Positions 16,424 to 23,013 of a DNA stretch of 25,382 bases are shown here, piece by piece. Origin of the DNA: JAPHTQ01 sp050288165 (GTDB taxonomy: Bacteria > Pseudomonadota > Gammaproteobacteria > Thiohalomonadales > Thiohalomonadaceae); assembly GCA_050288165.1 (NCBI GenBank), contig JBNKDG010000016.1:1-25382 (forward strand), read 5' to 3'. A program made the translations under genes and the position numbers. The notes under the pieces are model-generated. The model searched no databases, was not told where the DNA came from, and saw nothing but the letters and a program-made list of their open reading frames with translations. Position 1 is the first letter of the stretch. The number at the start of each line of letters is the position of its first letter.

Positions 16424-17204
16424 TTTCCTGCTGCGCGCCGTGCTCGCCGGGCTGATGGTGGCGATCGTCACCGGCGCCCTCGGCACCTTCGTGGTGTGGC
16501 GACGCATGGCCTACTTCGGCGACACCCTGGCCCACTCGGCACTGCTCGGGGTGAGCCTCGGCATCCTGCTGGAGGTTAATCTGAATCTGGCGATCGTACT
16601 GGTCTGCCTGGTGCTGGCACTGGCGCTGGTGTTCCTGCAAAACCAGCGCAAGCTCGCCTCGGACACCCTGCTCGGCATCCTCTCCCACAGCGCCCTGGCC
16701 CTCGGTCTGGTGGCGATCAGCTTTACCGAAAGTGTGCGCATCGATTTGATGGGCTACCTGTTCGGCGACATCCTCGCGGTGGCGCAGAACGATCTCTGGT
16801 GGATTGGAGTCGGCGGGCTGCTCGCCCTGGGGTTGTTGCTGTGGCTGTGGCGACCGCTGCTGGCGATGACCGTGCATGAAGAGCTGGCACAGGTGGAGGG
16901 CGTCAACACCGCCCGCACCCGGCTGCTGTTCATGCTGCTGATCGCGCTAGTGATAGCCACCGCGATGAAGGTGCTCGGCATCCTGCTGATCACCTCGCTG
17001 CTGATCATCCCGGCGGCTACCGCCCGTCACTACGCCCGCACCCCGGAGCAGATGGCGCTGTTCGCCGCGCTCATCGGCATGCTGTCGGTCGGCGGCGGGC
17101 TGTTCGGTTCCTTCCGCTGGGACCTGCCCGCCGGACCGGCGATAGTGGTTACCGCTGCGCTGCTCTTTTTCCTCGGTCCGCACTGGTGGCGGCAACGTGG
17201 CTGA
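16416..17204 (+). CDS. znuB: Zinc ABC transporter membrane permease ZnuB
   Basis: The 262-residue permease of the cluster ABC-3 family has about eight hydrophobic helices. It carries the typical AYFGDTLAHSALLG segment (about 36-49) and the C-terminal LLITSLLIIPAATA region. GGAGG precedes ATG 16416 at a suitable distance. It overlaps znuC by 8 bp. Its 3' end overlaps the convergent FTR1 gene by 56 bp (17149-17204), so the last 18 codons of each gene are read from opposite strands of the same DNA. No terminator is visible between them. Confidence 0.95.
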   Translation: MDDFLLRAVLAGLMVAIVTGALGTFVVWRRMAYFGDTLAHSALLGVSLGILLEVNLNLAIVLVCLVLALALVFLQNQRKLASDTLLGILSHSALALGLVAISFTESVRIDLMGYLFGDILAVAQNDLWWIGVGGLLALGLLLWLWRPLLAMTVHEELAQVEGVNTARTRLLFMLLIALVIATAMKVLGILLITSLLIIPAATARHYARTPEQMALFAALIGMLSVGGGLFGSFRWDLPAGPAIVVTAALLFFLGPHWWRQRG

Positions 17205-19062
17205 GTGCCTGGTGACGCTGCCACCAGAGCACACCGAATAACAGCACCAGAATCAGCAACTGACTACCAACCCCCTCGGCGTTGGGGTAGATCCCCAGCA
17301 GCTCGATCTTGGGAATGTTGATCAGGGTAGACTCCAGCTTGCCTGCCTCCTGCAACGCGGCGATCCCCTTGCCGGTGAAGACCAGCGCCAGCACAAACAC
17401 CAGTGCACCGGTCGCCTTGAAGAACTGGCGCAGCGGCAGACGCGGGCTGTAGCGCAGGATCAACCAACCGAGCAGTGCCAGCACCCCGGCAGCGGCGACA
17501 AAACCGATCACCACCATGCGCGTGCCGCTGCTGCTGCTCTGTAACCAGAGGGTCTGGTAGAACAGAATCGTCTCGAACACCTCGCGGTAGACGGTGATAA
17601 ACGACAGCCCCGCCAGCGACCAGAGAGTCGCGCCGTTAAGGGCCTTATCCATGCTCTGCTGGATAAACTGCTGCCACTTCACCGCATTGGTCTTGCTGTG
17701 CATCCACATACCGACATAGAGCAACACCCCGGCGGCCACCAGCGCCGCCACCGCCTCGGTCATCTCCCGCGCCTCGCCGCTGAAGGTCCAGAGATGGGTC
17801 GCCGCCCACCAGGTGAAGAAGCCCATGACCAGCGCACCGATCCAGCCATAGTGGAGGTAGCGCATCGCATCGGTGCGCTCGGTCTTGATCAGGAACGCGG
17901 CCAGCGCGGCGATCACCAGAATCGCCTCCAGCCCTTCGCGCAGCAGGATCACAAAGGCGCTGCCGAAAGCGGTGGCACCGCTCAGGGCCACCCCGTCCAT
18001 GGCGCGACGCGCATCGGTGAACAGTCGATCCAGTTCGGCCATTTTGTTCTCCGCCTCACCCACCGGGATACCGTCGCGGATCCCCTTGCGGAACGAGGTC
18101 ATGGCCCGCTCGATACGCATCAGCAGCTCTTCATCGACATTGCGCAGCGCGGTTTCGGCCAGTTCGAAGCCTTCAAGGTAAGCGCTCACTGCCAGTTGAT
18201 AGGCCTCCTCGCGCATCCCCTTGCGATAGGCGGTCAGACTTTCGTCCAGCTTGGCCGACGCCAGTTCAATCGGATTGTCGAACCAGAATCCTTCGGGATG
18301 GTTACGCAGCCAGACCAGTTGATCGCGACCGCTGGCGCCGAATTTCGCTTCGACCTCATCCGGAGACATGGTGGTGATCTGCGCCAGGGACAGCTTAGAC
18401 TTGCCGCCGTTGGGCGCCACATCGGCGGGCACTCCAAGGGAGCCGACGTAGAAGGCCAGGCTCCAGCGGGCATCGTCACTGAACTTGCTGAAGGCGGTCA
18501 TCGCCGTGCCTTCAACACCGAGGGTGATGGTGTTGTAGAGACCATAGATGGAGCGTTTCGCCGCCCGTTCGCTGTCGATAAAGGCGATGGGGGGCGGATT
18601 CAGCTCCGCCGCCTTTTTGCCGTGTCCGTCACCGCTGATGCCGTGGCAAACGGCGCAGTTACTGGCATAAAGCTTTTCGCCCAGGGCGAAATCCGGGGGA
18701 CGTCGTGGTGTCGGCAGCACCTTGAATTCGGTCAACACCAGCTCGCGCATCTCCGCCGTCAGCTCGGCCACCTCGACACCGTCGGCACGCTTGTCCACCA
18801 GCGCCAGCAGTTGCTTTGCCTGGGTCTGCAGGCGCTGCTTGGCCTGACCGTCCGGCATGGCCGCCGCATCGGCGGCAATACCTGAGGCGAAATCGCGCAT
18901 CTCCAGGTACTCCTCCCGGTTCTTTACCTCGCCATCCTTGACCGCGCTGCCGTAATCGACCGCCATATAGTCGAGCATCTGCAACATATTCACCGGGTTG
19001 GCCTCTGCACGCAGCAGCCCCGGCAGGAGCAGAAAGAGAAAGGTAAATATCAGCCTGTTCAT
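17149..19062 (-). CDS. Cytochrome c/FTR1-family iron permease fusion
   Basis: The 637-residue precursor has a signal peptide (about 1-20) and a helical periplasmic region. A cytochrome c domain follows, with heme motif CAVCH (C136, C139, H140) and probable sixth ligand M188 in GTAMTAF. A second helical stretch spans about 265-360, and the FTR1 permease comes last, with both iron-site motifs REGLE (375-379) and REVFE (493-497). FTR1/EfeU permeases move iron coupled to Fe(II) oxidation; a built-in cytochrome c could take the electron. The promoter has a perfect Fur box. The start ATG has only a weak SD. The tail overlaps znuB by 56 bp. A large antisense ORF inside it is a GC-rich shadow. Confidence 0.93.
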   Translation of the reverse strand: MNRLIFTFLFLLLPGLLRAEANPVNMLQMLDYMAVDYGSAVKDGEVKNREEYLEMRDFASGIAADAAAMPDGQAKQRLQTQAKQLLALVDKRADGVEVAELTAEMRELVLTEFKVLPTPRRPPDFALGEKLYASNCAVCHGISGDGHGKKAAELNPPPIAFIDSERAAKRSIYGLYNTITLGVEGTAMTAFSKFSDDARWSLAFYVGSLGVPADVAPNGGKSKLSLAQITTMSPDEVEAKFGASGRDQLVWLRNHPEGFWFDNPIELASAKLDESLTAYRKGMREEAYQLAVSAYLEGFELAETALRNVDEELLMRIERAMTSFRKGIRDGIPVGEAENKMAELDRLFTDARRAMDGVALSGATAFGSAFVILLREGLEAILVIAALAAFLIKTERTDAMRYLHYGWIGALVMGFFTWWAATHLWTFSGEAREMTEAVAALVAAGVLLYVGMWMHSKTNAVKWQQFIQQSMDKALNGATLWSLAGLSFITVYREVFETILFYQTLWLQSSSSGTRMVVIGFVAAAGVLALLGWLILRYSPRLPLRQFFKATGALVFVLALVFTGKGIAALQEAGKLESTLINIPKIELLGIYPNAEGVGSQLLILVLLFGVLWWQRHQALSHVAATSADRGKRAAQR

Positions 19063-19097
19063 GTGTGGGTACTCAAGTCGTTATCTGGGGTGTCTTT

Positions 19098-19127
19098 AAT
19101 ATATATGAGAATCATTCTCATTTGCAA
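19098..19127 (-). promoter_or_regulatory. Fur-box promoter of the cytochrome c/FTR1 gene
   Basis: TGAGAAT-C-ATTCTCA (19106-19120) is a perfect 7-1-7 inverted repeat of Fur-box type. On the minus strand it fills the spacer between a -35 TTGCAA (19122-19127) and -10-like TATATA/TATATT (about 19098-19105). Fur occupancy would exclude RNA polymerase. The ATG lies about 35 bp downstream at 19062. Confidence 0.88.
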
Positions 19128-19138
19128 CAACAAACATG

Positions 19139-19263
19139 ATCTCAGTGAGGATTCGTGTCCGGAAACATGGCGCAAAGCCCACGAGGAGCGCAGTTTGCCG
19201 GTAGCAAATGAGCACCGGAGTGGGCTTTGCAACGCAGGATCAGGGCACGAAGACCACTGAGAT
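19139..19263. repeat. Long nested-hairpin element of unknown function
   Basis: This 125-bp imperfect palindrome has four stacked helices. They are ATCTCAGTG/CACTGAGAT (19139-19147 with 19255-19263), TTCGTGTCC/GGGCACGAA (19152-19160 with 19243-19251, one G·T), GCAAAGCCCAC/GTGGGCTTTGC (19172-19182 with 19220-19230) and TTTGC/GCAAA (19194-19198 with 19204-19208, loop CGGTA). Two purine-rich internal loops, GAGGAGCGCAG and TGAGCACCGGA, face each other. It lies between the Fur promoter of FTR1 and the aldolase gene. It is not a terminator, as it has no U tract. It may be a dispersed element or a structured RNA. The open frame through it (19063-19260) has no SD and is not called a gene. Confidence 0.7.
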
Positions 19264-19364
19264 GGCTTCCCGGCTTCTGTGTCCGGCTCGCTATGGGTTA
19301 CCATCTGCAGTCGCTGTTAACTAGTACAGCCTTACCTTTAACAATACCTTAACTAAAGGCTCAT

Positions 19365-19925
19365 ATGGACCCACGCGAAGATTTAGTCCGCCACTACCGC
19401 TGGCTCAGACAGTACGGCAACAACGACTCCCACAGCGGTAACGCCTCGGTGCGGGTCGGCGACGATTTCTGGGTGACCCCCACCGGCGCCTGTGCCGACA
19501 CCCTTAGCGCGGACCAATTGATCCGCTGCGAAGTGAATGGTCACTGCGGCGATGGCGCCTCGCTGGATGCACCGCTGCACCGGCTGGTCTACCAGAAAAA
19601 CCCGGAGGCGGTCTCCGTGCTGCACAGCCACGGCCCGCACAGTGTGGCCCTGACCCTCGACGGCAACGACTTCATCCCGCCCGACTTCGAAGGCTTCTAC
19701 TACTTCCCCCGCGTGCCGGTGATCACCGTTCCCTACGATCGTTATGTGGAACTGGCCCCAGAACAGGTCTCTACCGCGCTGTCGGAGAATCGCATCGCCA
19801 TCGTTCGCGGCCACGGCGTCTACGCCTGGGGCAAGACGATCAATCTCGCCTACAAATGGAGCTGCTCGCTGGAGCTCTCCGCCAAAACCGCCTTCATCGC
19901 CCAGCAGGCCGGAAAATTGTCATGA
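19365..19925 (+). CDS. Class II aldolase/adducin-family protein
   Basis: The 186-residue protein has the fold of L-fuculose-phosphate aldolase, ribulose-5-phosphate 4-epimerase and MtnB dehydratase. Zinc ligands are visible: H87 and H89 in LHSHG and H150 in RGHGVYAWG. At the place of the catalytic glutamate in the SSE-type motif it has aspartate (D69 in SLDAPLH), so the chemistry may differ. AAGG precedes ATG 19365. The remaining methionine-salvage genes are absent and the neighbours are thiD/thiE, so neither MtnB nor sugar-aldolase function can be assigned. The substrate is unknown; the position suggests co-expression with thiamine genes, although a palindromic repeat separates them. Confidence 0.85.
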   Translation: MDPREDLVRHYRWLRQYGNNDSHSGNASVRVGDDFWVTPTGACADTLSADQLIRCEVNGHCGDGASLDAPLHRLVYQKNPEAVSVLHSHGPHSVALTLDGNDFIPPDFEGFYYFPRVPVITVPYDRYVELAPEQVSTALSENRIAIVRGHGVYAWGKTINLAYKWSCSLELSAKTAFIAQQAGKLS

Positions 19926-19936
19926 TGAAAAACCTC

Positions 19937-20002
19937 ACCACGAAGAACACAGAGAGCACGAAGTTTTTATTTCAGCTTCGTGCACTTCGTGAGCTTCGTG
20001 GT
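19937..20002. repeat. CACCACGAAG-type intergenic palindromic repeat
   Basis: The outer arms ACCACGAAG (19937-19945) and CTTCGTGGT (19994-20002) and the inner arms GCACGAAG (19956-19963) and CTTCGTGC (19976-19983) form a stem-loop. Degenerate tandem (C/T)ACGAAG units occur in both arms. Similar short palindromic repeats are scattered between genes in many proteobacterial genomes. It lies between the aldolase stop and thiD, and may tune mRNA stability. Confidence 0.75.
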
Positions 20003-20025
20003 AAAGGCTTTTAGACTCAATCACG

Positions 20026-20832
20026 ATGACTACCCAATCTTCTATCCCTGTCGTACTTATCTTCGCCGGTAACGATCCCACCGGCGGTGCCGGTATCGTC
20101 GCCGACATCGAAACCGTCGCCAGCATGGGCGCCCAGGCTGCGCCGGTGATCACCGCGCTGACGGTACAGGACACGCAGAACGTCTCGCGAGTGATCCCCA
20201 CCGACGCCACCGTAGTAATCGAGCAGGCGCGCGCGGTGCTGGAAGACATGCCGGTAGCGGCGATCAAGATCGGCCTCATCGGCAGCGTGGAGAATATCGA
20301 GGCGATCCACTCCATCCTCCACGACTACCCGGATATCCCGGTGATACTCGATCCGATCCTGCGCGCCGGTGGTGGCCGCCATCTGAGTGACAACGAAATG
20401 CAGGACGCGATGCGCGAACTGCTGTTCCCCTACACCACGGTGCTCACCCCCAACAGCGAAGAGGCGCGCGCCCTGGCCCCGGAAGCGGACACCCTCGATG
20501 CCTGCGCCCAGGAACTGCTCGATGGTGGTTGCGAACTGGTACTGATCACCGGCGGCCACGAAAACAGCGATACGGTGGACAACCGCCTCTACGGCAATCG
20601 TCGCCTGCTGGAGACCTTCTCCTGGGATCGCCTGCCGCACACCTACCACGGCTCCGGCTGCACCCTTGCCTCTGCCATCGCCGGTCTACTGGCGCAGGGG
20701 CTGGAGCCGTTCACTGCGATCCACGAGGCGCAGGAGTTTGCCTGGGAAAGCCTCAAGCACGCGGTTCGCCTGGGGATGGGACAGCACCATCCCAATCGCC
20801 TGTTCTGGGCACGAGATGAAAATGAGGAATAA
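20026..20832 (+). CDS. thiD: Hydroxymethylpyrimidine / phosphomethylpyrimidine kinase
   Basis: The enzyme phosphorylates HMP and then HMP-phosphate to HMP-pyrophosphate, the pyrimidine half of thiamine. The 268-residue ribokinase-family product has the N-terminal GNDPTGGAGI (15-24), the central ILDPILRAGG (107-116) and the anion-hole motif GSGCTLASA (209-217, including the conserved Cys). Length is normal. No clear SD precedes ATG 20026. I looked for a TPP riboswitch upstream and found none, which is unusual for thiamine genes. It is followed by thiE after 3 bp. Confidence 0.94.
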   Translation: MTTQSSIPVVLIFAGNDPTGGAGIVADIETVASMGAQAAPVITALTVQDTQNVSRVIPTDATVVIEQARAVLEDMPVAAIKIGLIGSVENIEAIHSILHDYPDIPVILDPILRAGGGRHLSDNEMQDAMRELLFPYTTVLTPNSEEARALAPEADTLDACAQELLDGGCELVLITGGHENSDTVDNRLYGNRRLLETFSWDRLPHTYHGSGCTLASAIAGLLAQGLEPFTAIHEAQEFAWESLKHAVRLGMGQHHPNRLFWARDENEE

Positions 20833-20835
20833 ACG

Positions 20836-21462
20836 ATGAAGAAACCCCTGCCACGCGGCCTATACGCCATCGCCGACACCGGCCTGCTGCCCGCAGAAAG
20901 TCTGGTCGAAGCGGTAGCCTACGCCATTCACGGCGGTGCGGTGATGATCCAGTACCGCGACAAGGGCGACGACGAAATGCGCCGCCAGTACGAAGCTGCC
21001 GATCTCAGCAACCTCTGCCGTCCGCTTGGCGTACCATTGATCATCAACGACGACGTGGAGCTGGCCAGCAACATCCTGGCCAAGGGCGTGCACCTCGGTA
21101 AGGACGACGCCGACATCGCCGCCGCCCGCACCAAACTCGGTGCCAGCATGATCATCGGGGTCTCCTGCTACAACGATCTGCAACGCGCCTTCGAAGCGGA
21201 AAAAGCAGGCGCCGACTACGTCGCCTTCGGCAGCTTCTTCCCCTCGCCGACCAAGCCCGATGCAGTGAAGGCCGATGCCGATCTGCTACGCCAGGCCAAG
21301 CAGCAACTGACCATCCCGGTGGTTGCCATCGGCGGCATCACCGCCGACAATGGCGCACAGCTTGTCGCGGCGGGTGCCGACATGCTCGCCGTCATTCACG
21401 GTGTTTTCGGCCAGCCGGACATCGCCGCTGCTGCGGATAAAATTGCCGGACTATTTGAATAA
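20836..21462 (+). CDS. thiE: Thiamine-phosphate synthase
   Basis: The enzyme joins HMP-pyrophosphate with hydroxyethylthiazole phosphate to make thiamine monophosphate. The 208-residue TIM barrel has QYRDK (39-43), NDDVELA (71-77), VHLGKDD (85-91), FGSFFPSPTK (131-140) and IGGIT near the phosphate site, all typical. GAGG precedes ATG 20836, and the gene starts 3 bp after thiD, so the two are cotranscribed and their products act in series. A palindromic repeat begins about 4 bp after the stop. Confidence 0.95.
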   Translation: MKKPLPRGLYAIADTGLLPAESLVEAVAYAIHGGAVMIQYRDKGDDEMRRQYEAADLSNLCRPLGVPLIINDDVELASNILAKGVHLGKDDADIAAARTKLGASMIIGVSCYNDLQRAFEAEKAGADYVAFGSFFPSPTKPDAVKADADLLRQAKQQLTIPVVAIGGITADNGAQLVAAGADMLAVIHGVFGQPDIAAAADKIAGLFE

Positions 21463-21466
21463 AACT

Positions 21467-21600
21467 CACCGCAAAGACGCAAAGAACGCAGAGGAAAAGC
21501 AAAACGGATTTGCTAAATAATAGAAAACAGTACCGACATAGTTGAAACAACATAGACGGTATCATTCCAAAAACTTTGCGCCCTTTGCGCCTTTGCGGTG
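21467..21600. repeat. CACCGCAAAG-type intergenic palindromic repeat
   Basis: The left arm CACCGCAAAG (21467-21476), continued by ACGCAAAG and AACGCAGAGG, mirrors the right arm CTTTGCGGTG (21591-21600), preceded by CTTTGCGCCCTTTGCGC. About 90 bp of A/T-richer DNA lies between. It fills nearly the whole thiE-hemL gap. It resembles the CACCACGAAG element before thiD in position and arm design. The hemL SD (AAGGA) begins 11 bp beyond it. Confidence 0.75.
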
Positions 21601-21624
21601 AATAATCTTTTAAGGAATTAATTT

Positions 21625-22908
21625 ATGCCTCACTCACACGAACTCTTTCAGGCCGCCCAAAAACACATCCCCGGCGGGGTCAACTCCCCGGTACGCGCCT
21701 TCAAGGGCGTCGGCGGCGAGCCGATCTTTTTCAAGCGCGCCGAGGGTGCCTACGCCTGGTCCGAGTCGGACAACAAATACATCGACTACGTCGGTTCCTG
21801 GGGCCCGATGGTTGCGGGCCACGCCCACCCCGATGTCCTGAACGCGGTCTTCGAAGCGGCCAAAAACGGTCTCTCCTTCGGCGCGCCCACCGTGATCGAA
21901 ACGGTAATGGCCGACAAACTGTGCGAACTGGTGCCGTCGATGGACATGGTGCGCATGGTCAGCTCCGGCACCGAGGCGACCATGAGCGCCATCCGTCTCG
22001 CCCGCGGTTACACCGGTCGCGACAAAATCGTCAAATTCGAAGGCTGCTACCACGGCCACTCCGACGCCCTGCTGGTCAAGGCCGGTTCCGGCGCACTGAC
22101 CCTCGGCGTACCCAGCTCACCTGGCGTGCCCGCGGCGCTGGCGGAACACACCGTCACCCTGCCGTACAACGACATCGCCGCGGTGAAGGAAGCCTTCACC
22201 CACATCGGCGGCCAGATCGCCTGCATCATCGTCGAACCGGTCGCGGGCAACATGAACTGCATCCCGCCGGTACCCGGTTTCCTCGAAGGCCTGCGCGAAG
22301 TGTGCGACGAATACGGCAGCGTGCTGATCTTCGACGAAGTGATGACCGGCTTCCGCGTCGGACTCGGTTGCGCCCAGGGCCACTACGGCATCAAACCCGA
22401 CATGACCACCCTCGGTAAAGTTGTCGGCGGCGGCATGCCGGTCGGCGCCTTCGGCGGCAAGCGTGAAATCATGGAAAAACTGGCGCCGCTCGGCCCGGTC
22501 TATCAGGCAGGCACCCTCTCCGGCAACCCGGTCGCCATGGCCGCCGGACTCGCCACCCTCAAACTGGCGGCACAACCCGGCTTCTACGAGGACATCAGCG
22601 CCAAGGTGGAAAAGCTGGTCAACGGCATCATGGCCGAAGCGAAAAAAGTGGGCATCCCGATGAGCGAAAACCACGTCGGCGGCATGTTCGGCCTCTTCTT
22701 CACCGAAGAAGAGAAGATCACCTCCTTCGCCCAGGCGGTAGAGAAGTGCAACGCTGATCGCTTCAAGCTCTTCTTCCACGGCATGCTGAATGAAGGGGTT
22801 TATCTGGCGCCGTCAGCCTTCGAGGCAGGCTTTGTCTCTTCGGCGCATACCGATGCGGATATCGATGCGACCATTGCCGCGGCGGGGAAAGTGTTGGCGG
22901 GATTGTAA
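21625..22908 (+). CDS. hemL: Glutamate-1-semialdehyde 2,1-aminomutase
   Basis: The PLP enzyme converts glutamate-1-semialdehyde to 5-aminolevulinate, the C5 route to tetrapyrroles. The 427-residue product has GGVNSPVRAF (17-26), the cofactor segment SSGTEATMSA (113-122), FDEVMTGFR (236-244) and the Schiff-base lysine K265 in TTLGKVVGGG. The size is exactly that of the family. AAGGA precedes ATG 21625. With hemJ in the same window, tetrapyrrole synthesis is represented twice. Repeats of the CACCGCAAA kind lie on both sides of this gene. Confidence 0.97.
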   Translation: MPHSHELFQAAQKHIPGGVNSPVRAFKGVGGEPIFFKRAEGAYAWSESDNKYIDYVGSWGPMVAGHAHPDVLNAVFEAAKNGLSFGAPTVIETVMADKLCELVPSMDMVRMVSSGTEATMSAIRLARGYTGRDKIVKFEGCYHGHSDALLVKAGSGALTLGVPSSPGVPAALAEHTVTLPYNDIAAVKEAFTHIGGQIACIIVEPVAGNMNCIPPVPGFLEGLREVCDEYGSVLIFDEVMTGFRVGLGCAQGHYGIKPDMTTLGKVVGGGMPVGAFGGKREIMEKLAPLGPVYQAGTLSGNPVAMAAGLATLKLAAQPGFYEDISAKVEKLVNGIMAEAKKVGIPMSENHVGGMFGLFFTEEEKITSFAQAVEKCNADRFKLFFHGMLNEGVYLAPSAFEAGFVSSAHTDADIDATIAAAGKVLAGL

Positions 22909-22917
22909 AAAAAGAAT

Positions 22918-22983
22918 TTCACCGCAAAAAATACGAAGGCAATAGCAAGGTATCGAAGTCATACAGCGACATCGATACCTTGC
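22918..22983. repeat. Half CACCGCAAA repeat plus 12-bp perfect inverted repeat
   Basis: TTCACCGCAAAAAATACGAAGG (from about 22917) repeats the arm found before hemL, without a right arm. It is followed by a perfect 12-bp inverted repeat, GCAAGGTATCGA (22945-22956) and TCGATACCTTGC (22972-22983), with a 15-nt loop. There is no U tract on either side, so it is a weak terminator at best between the convergent hemL and LprI-like genes. It marks the change from GC-rich to A/T-rich DNA. Confidence 0.6.
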
Positions 22984-23013
22984 TCAACATTCCCCTGACA
23001 TATTCAACTTCAC

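Noticed and set aside
17698..18885. 395-codon plus-strand ORF opposite the FTR1 gene
   Set aside because: Composition is H/R/G/Q-rich as expected for the complement of a GC-rich gene; the opposite frame has clear heme and REXXE motifs.
19063..19260. 65-codon ORF through the nested-hairpin element
   Set aside because: No SD, starts in the Fur promoter, and the sequence is better explained by base pairing than by protein coding.
19312..19329. GCTGT...ACAGC palindrome as an integron attC or phage att site
   Set aside because: Only a 5-bp stem, no core sites, and no integrase in the window.
19926..20025. TPP riboswitch upstream of thiD
   Set aside because: No CUGAGA or ACCUGAUCUGG-type core is present; the gap is taken up by a palindromic repeat.
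19937..21600. CRISPR array suggested by recurring short repeats
   Set aside because: Units are degenerate 7-8-mers in inverted order without regular spacers, and no cas genes are present.
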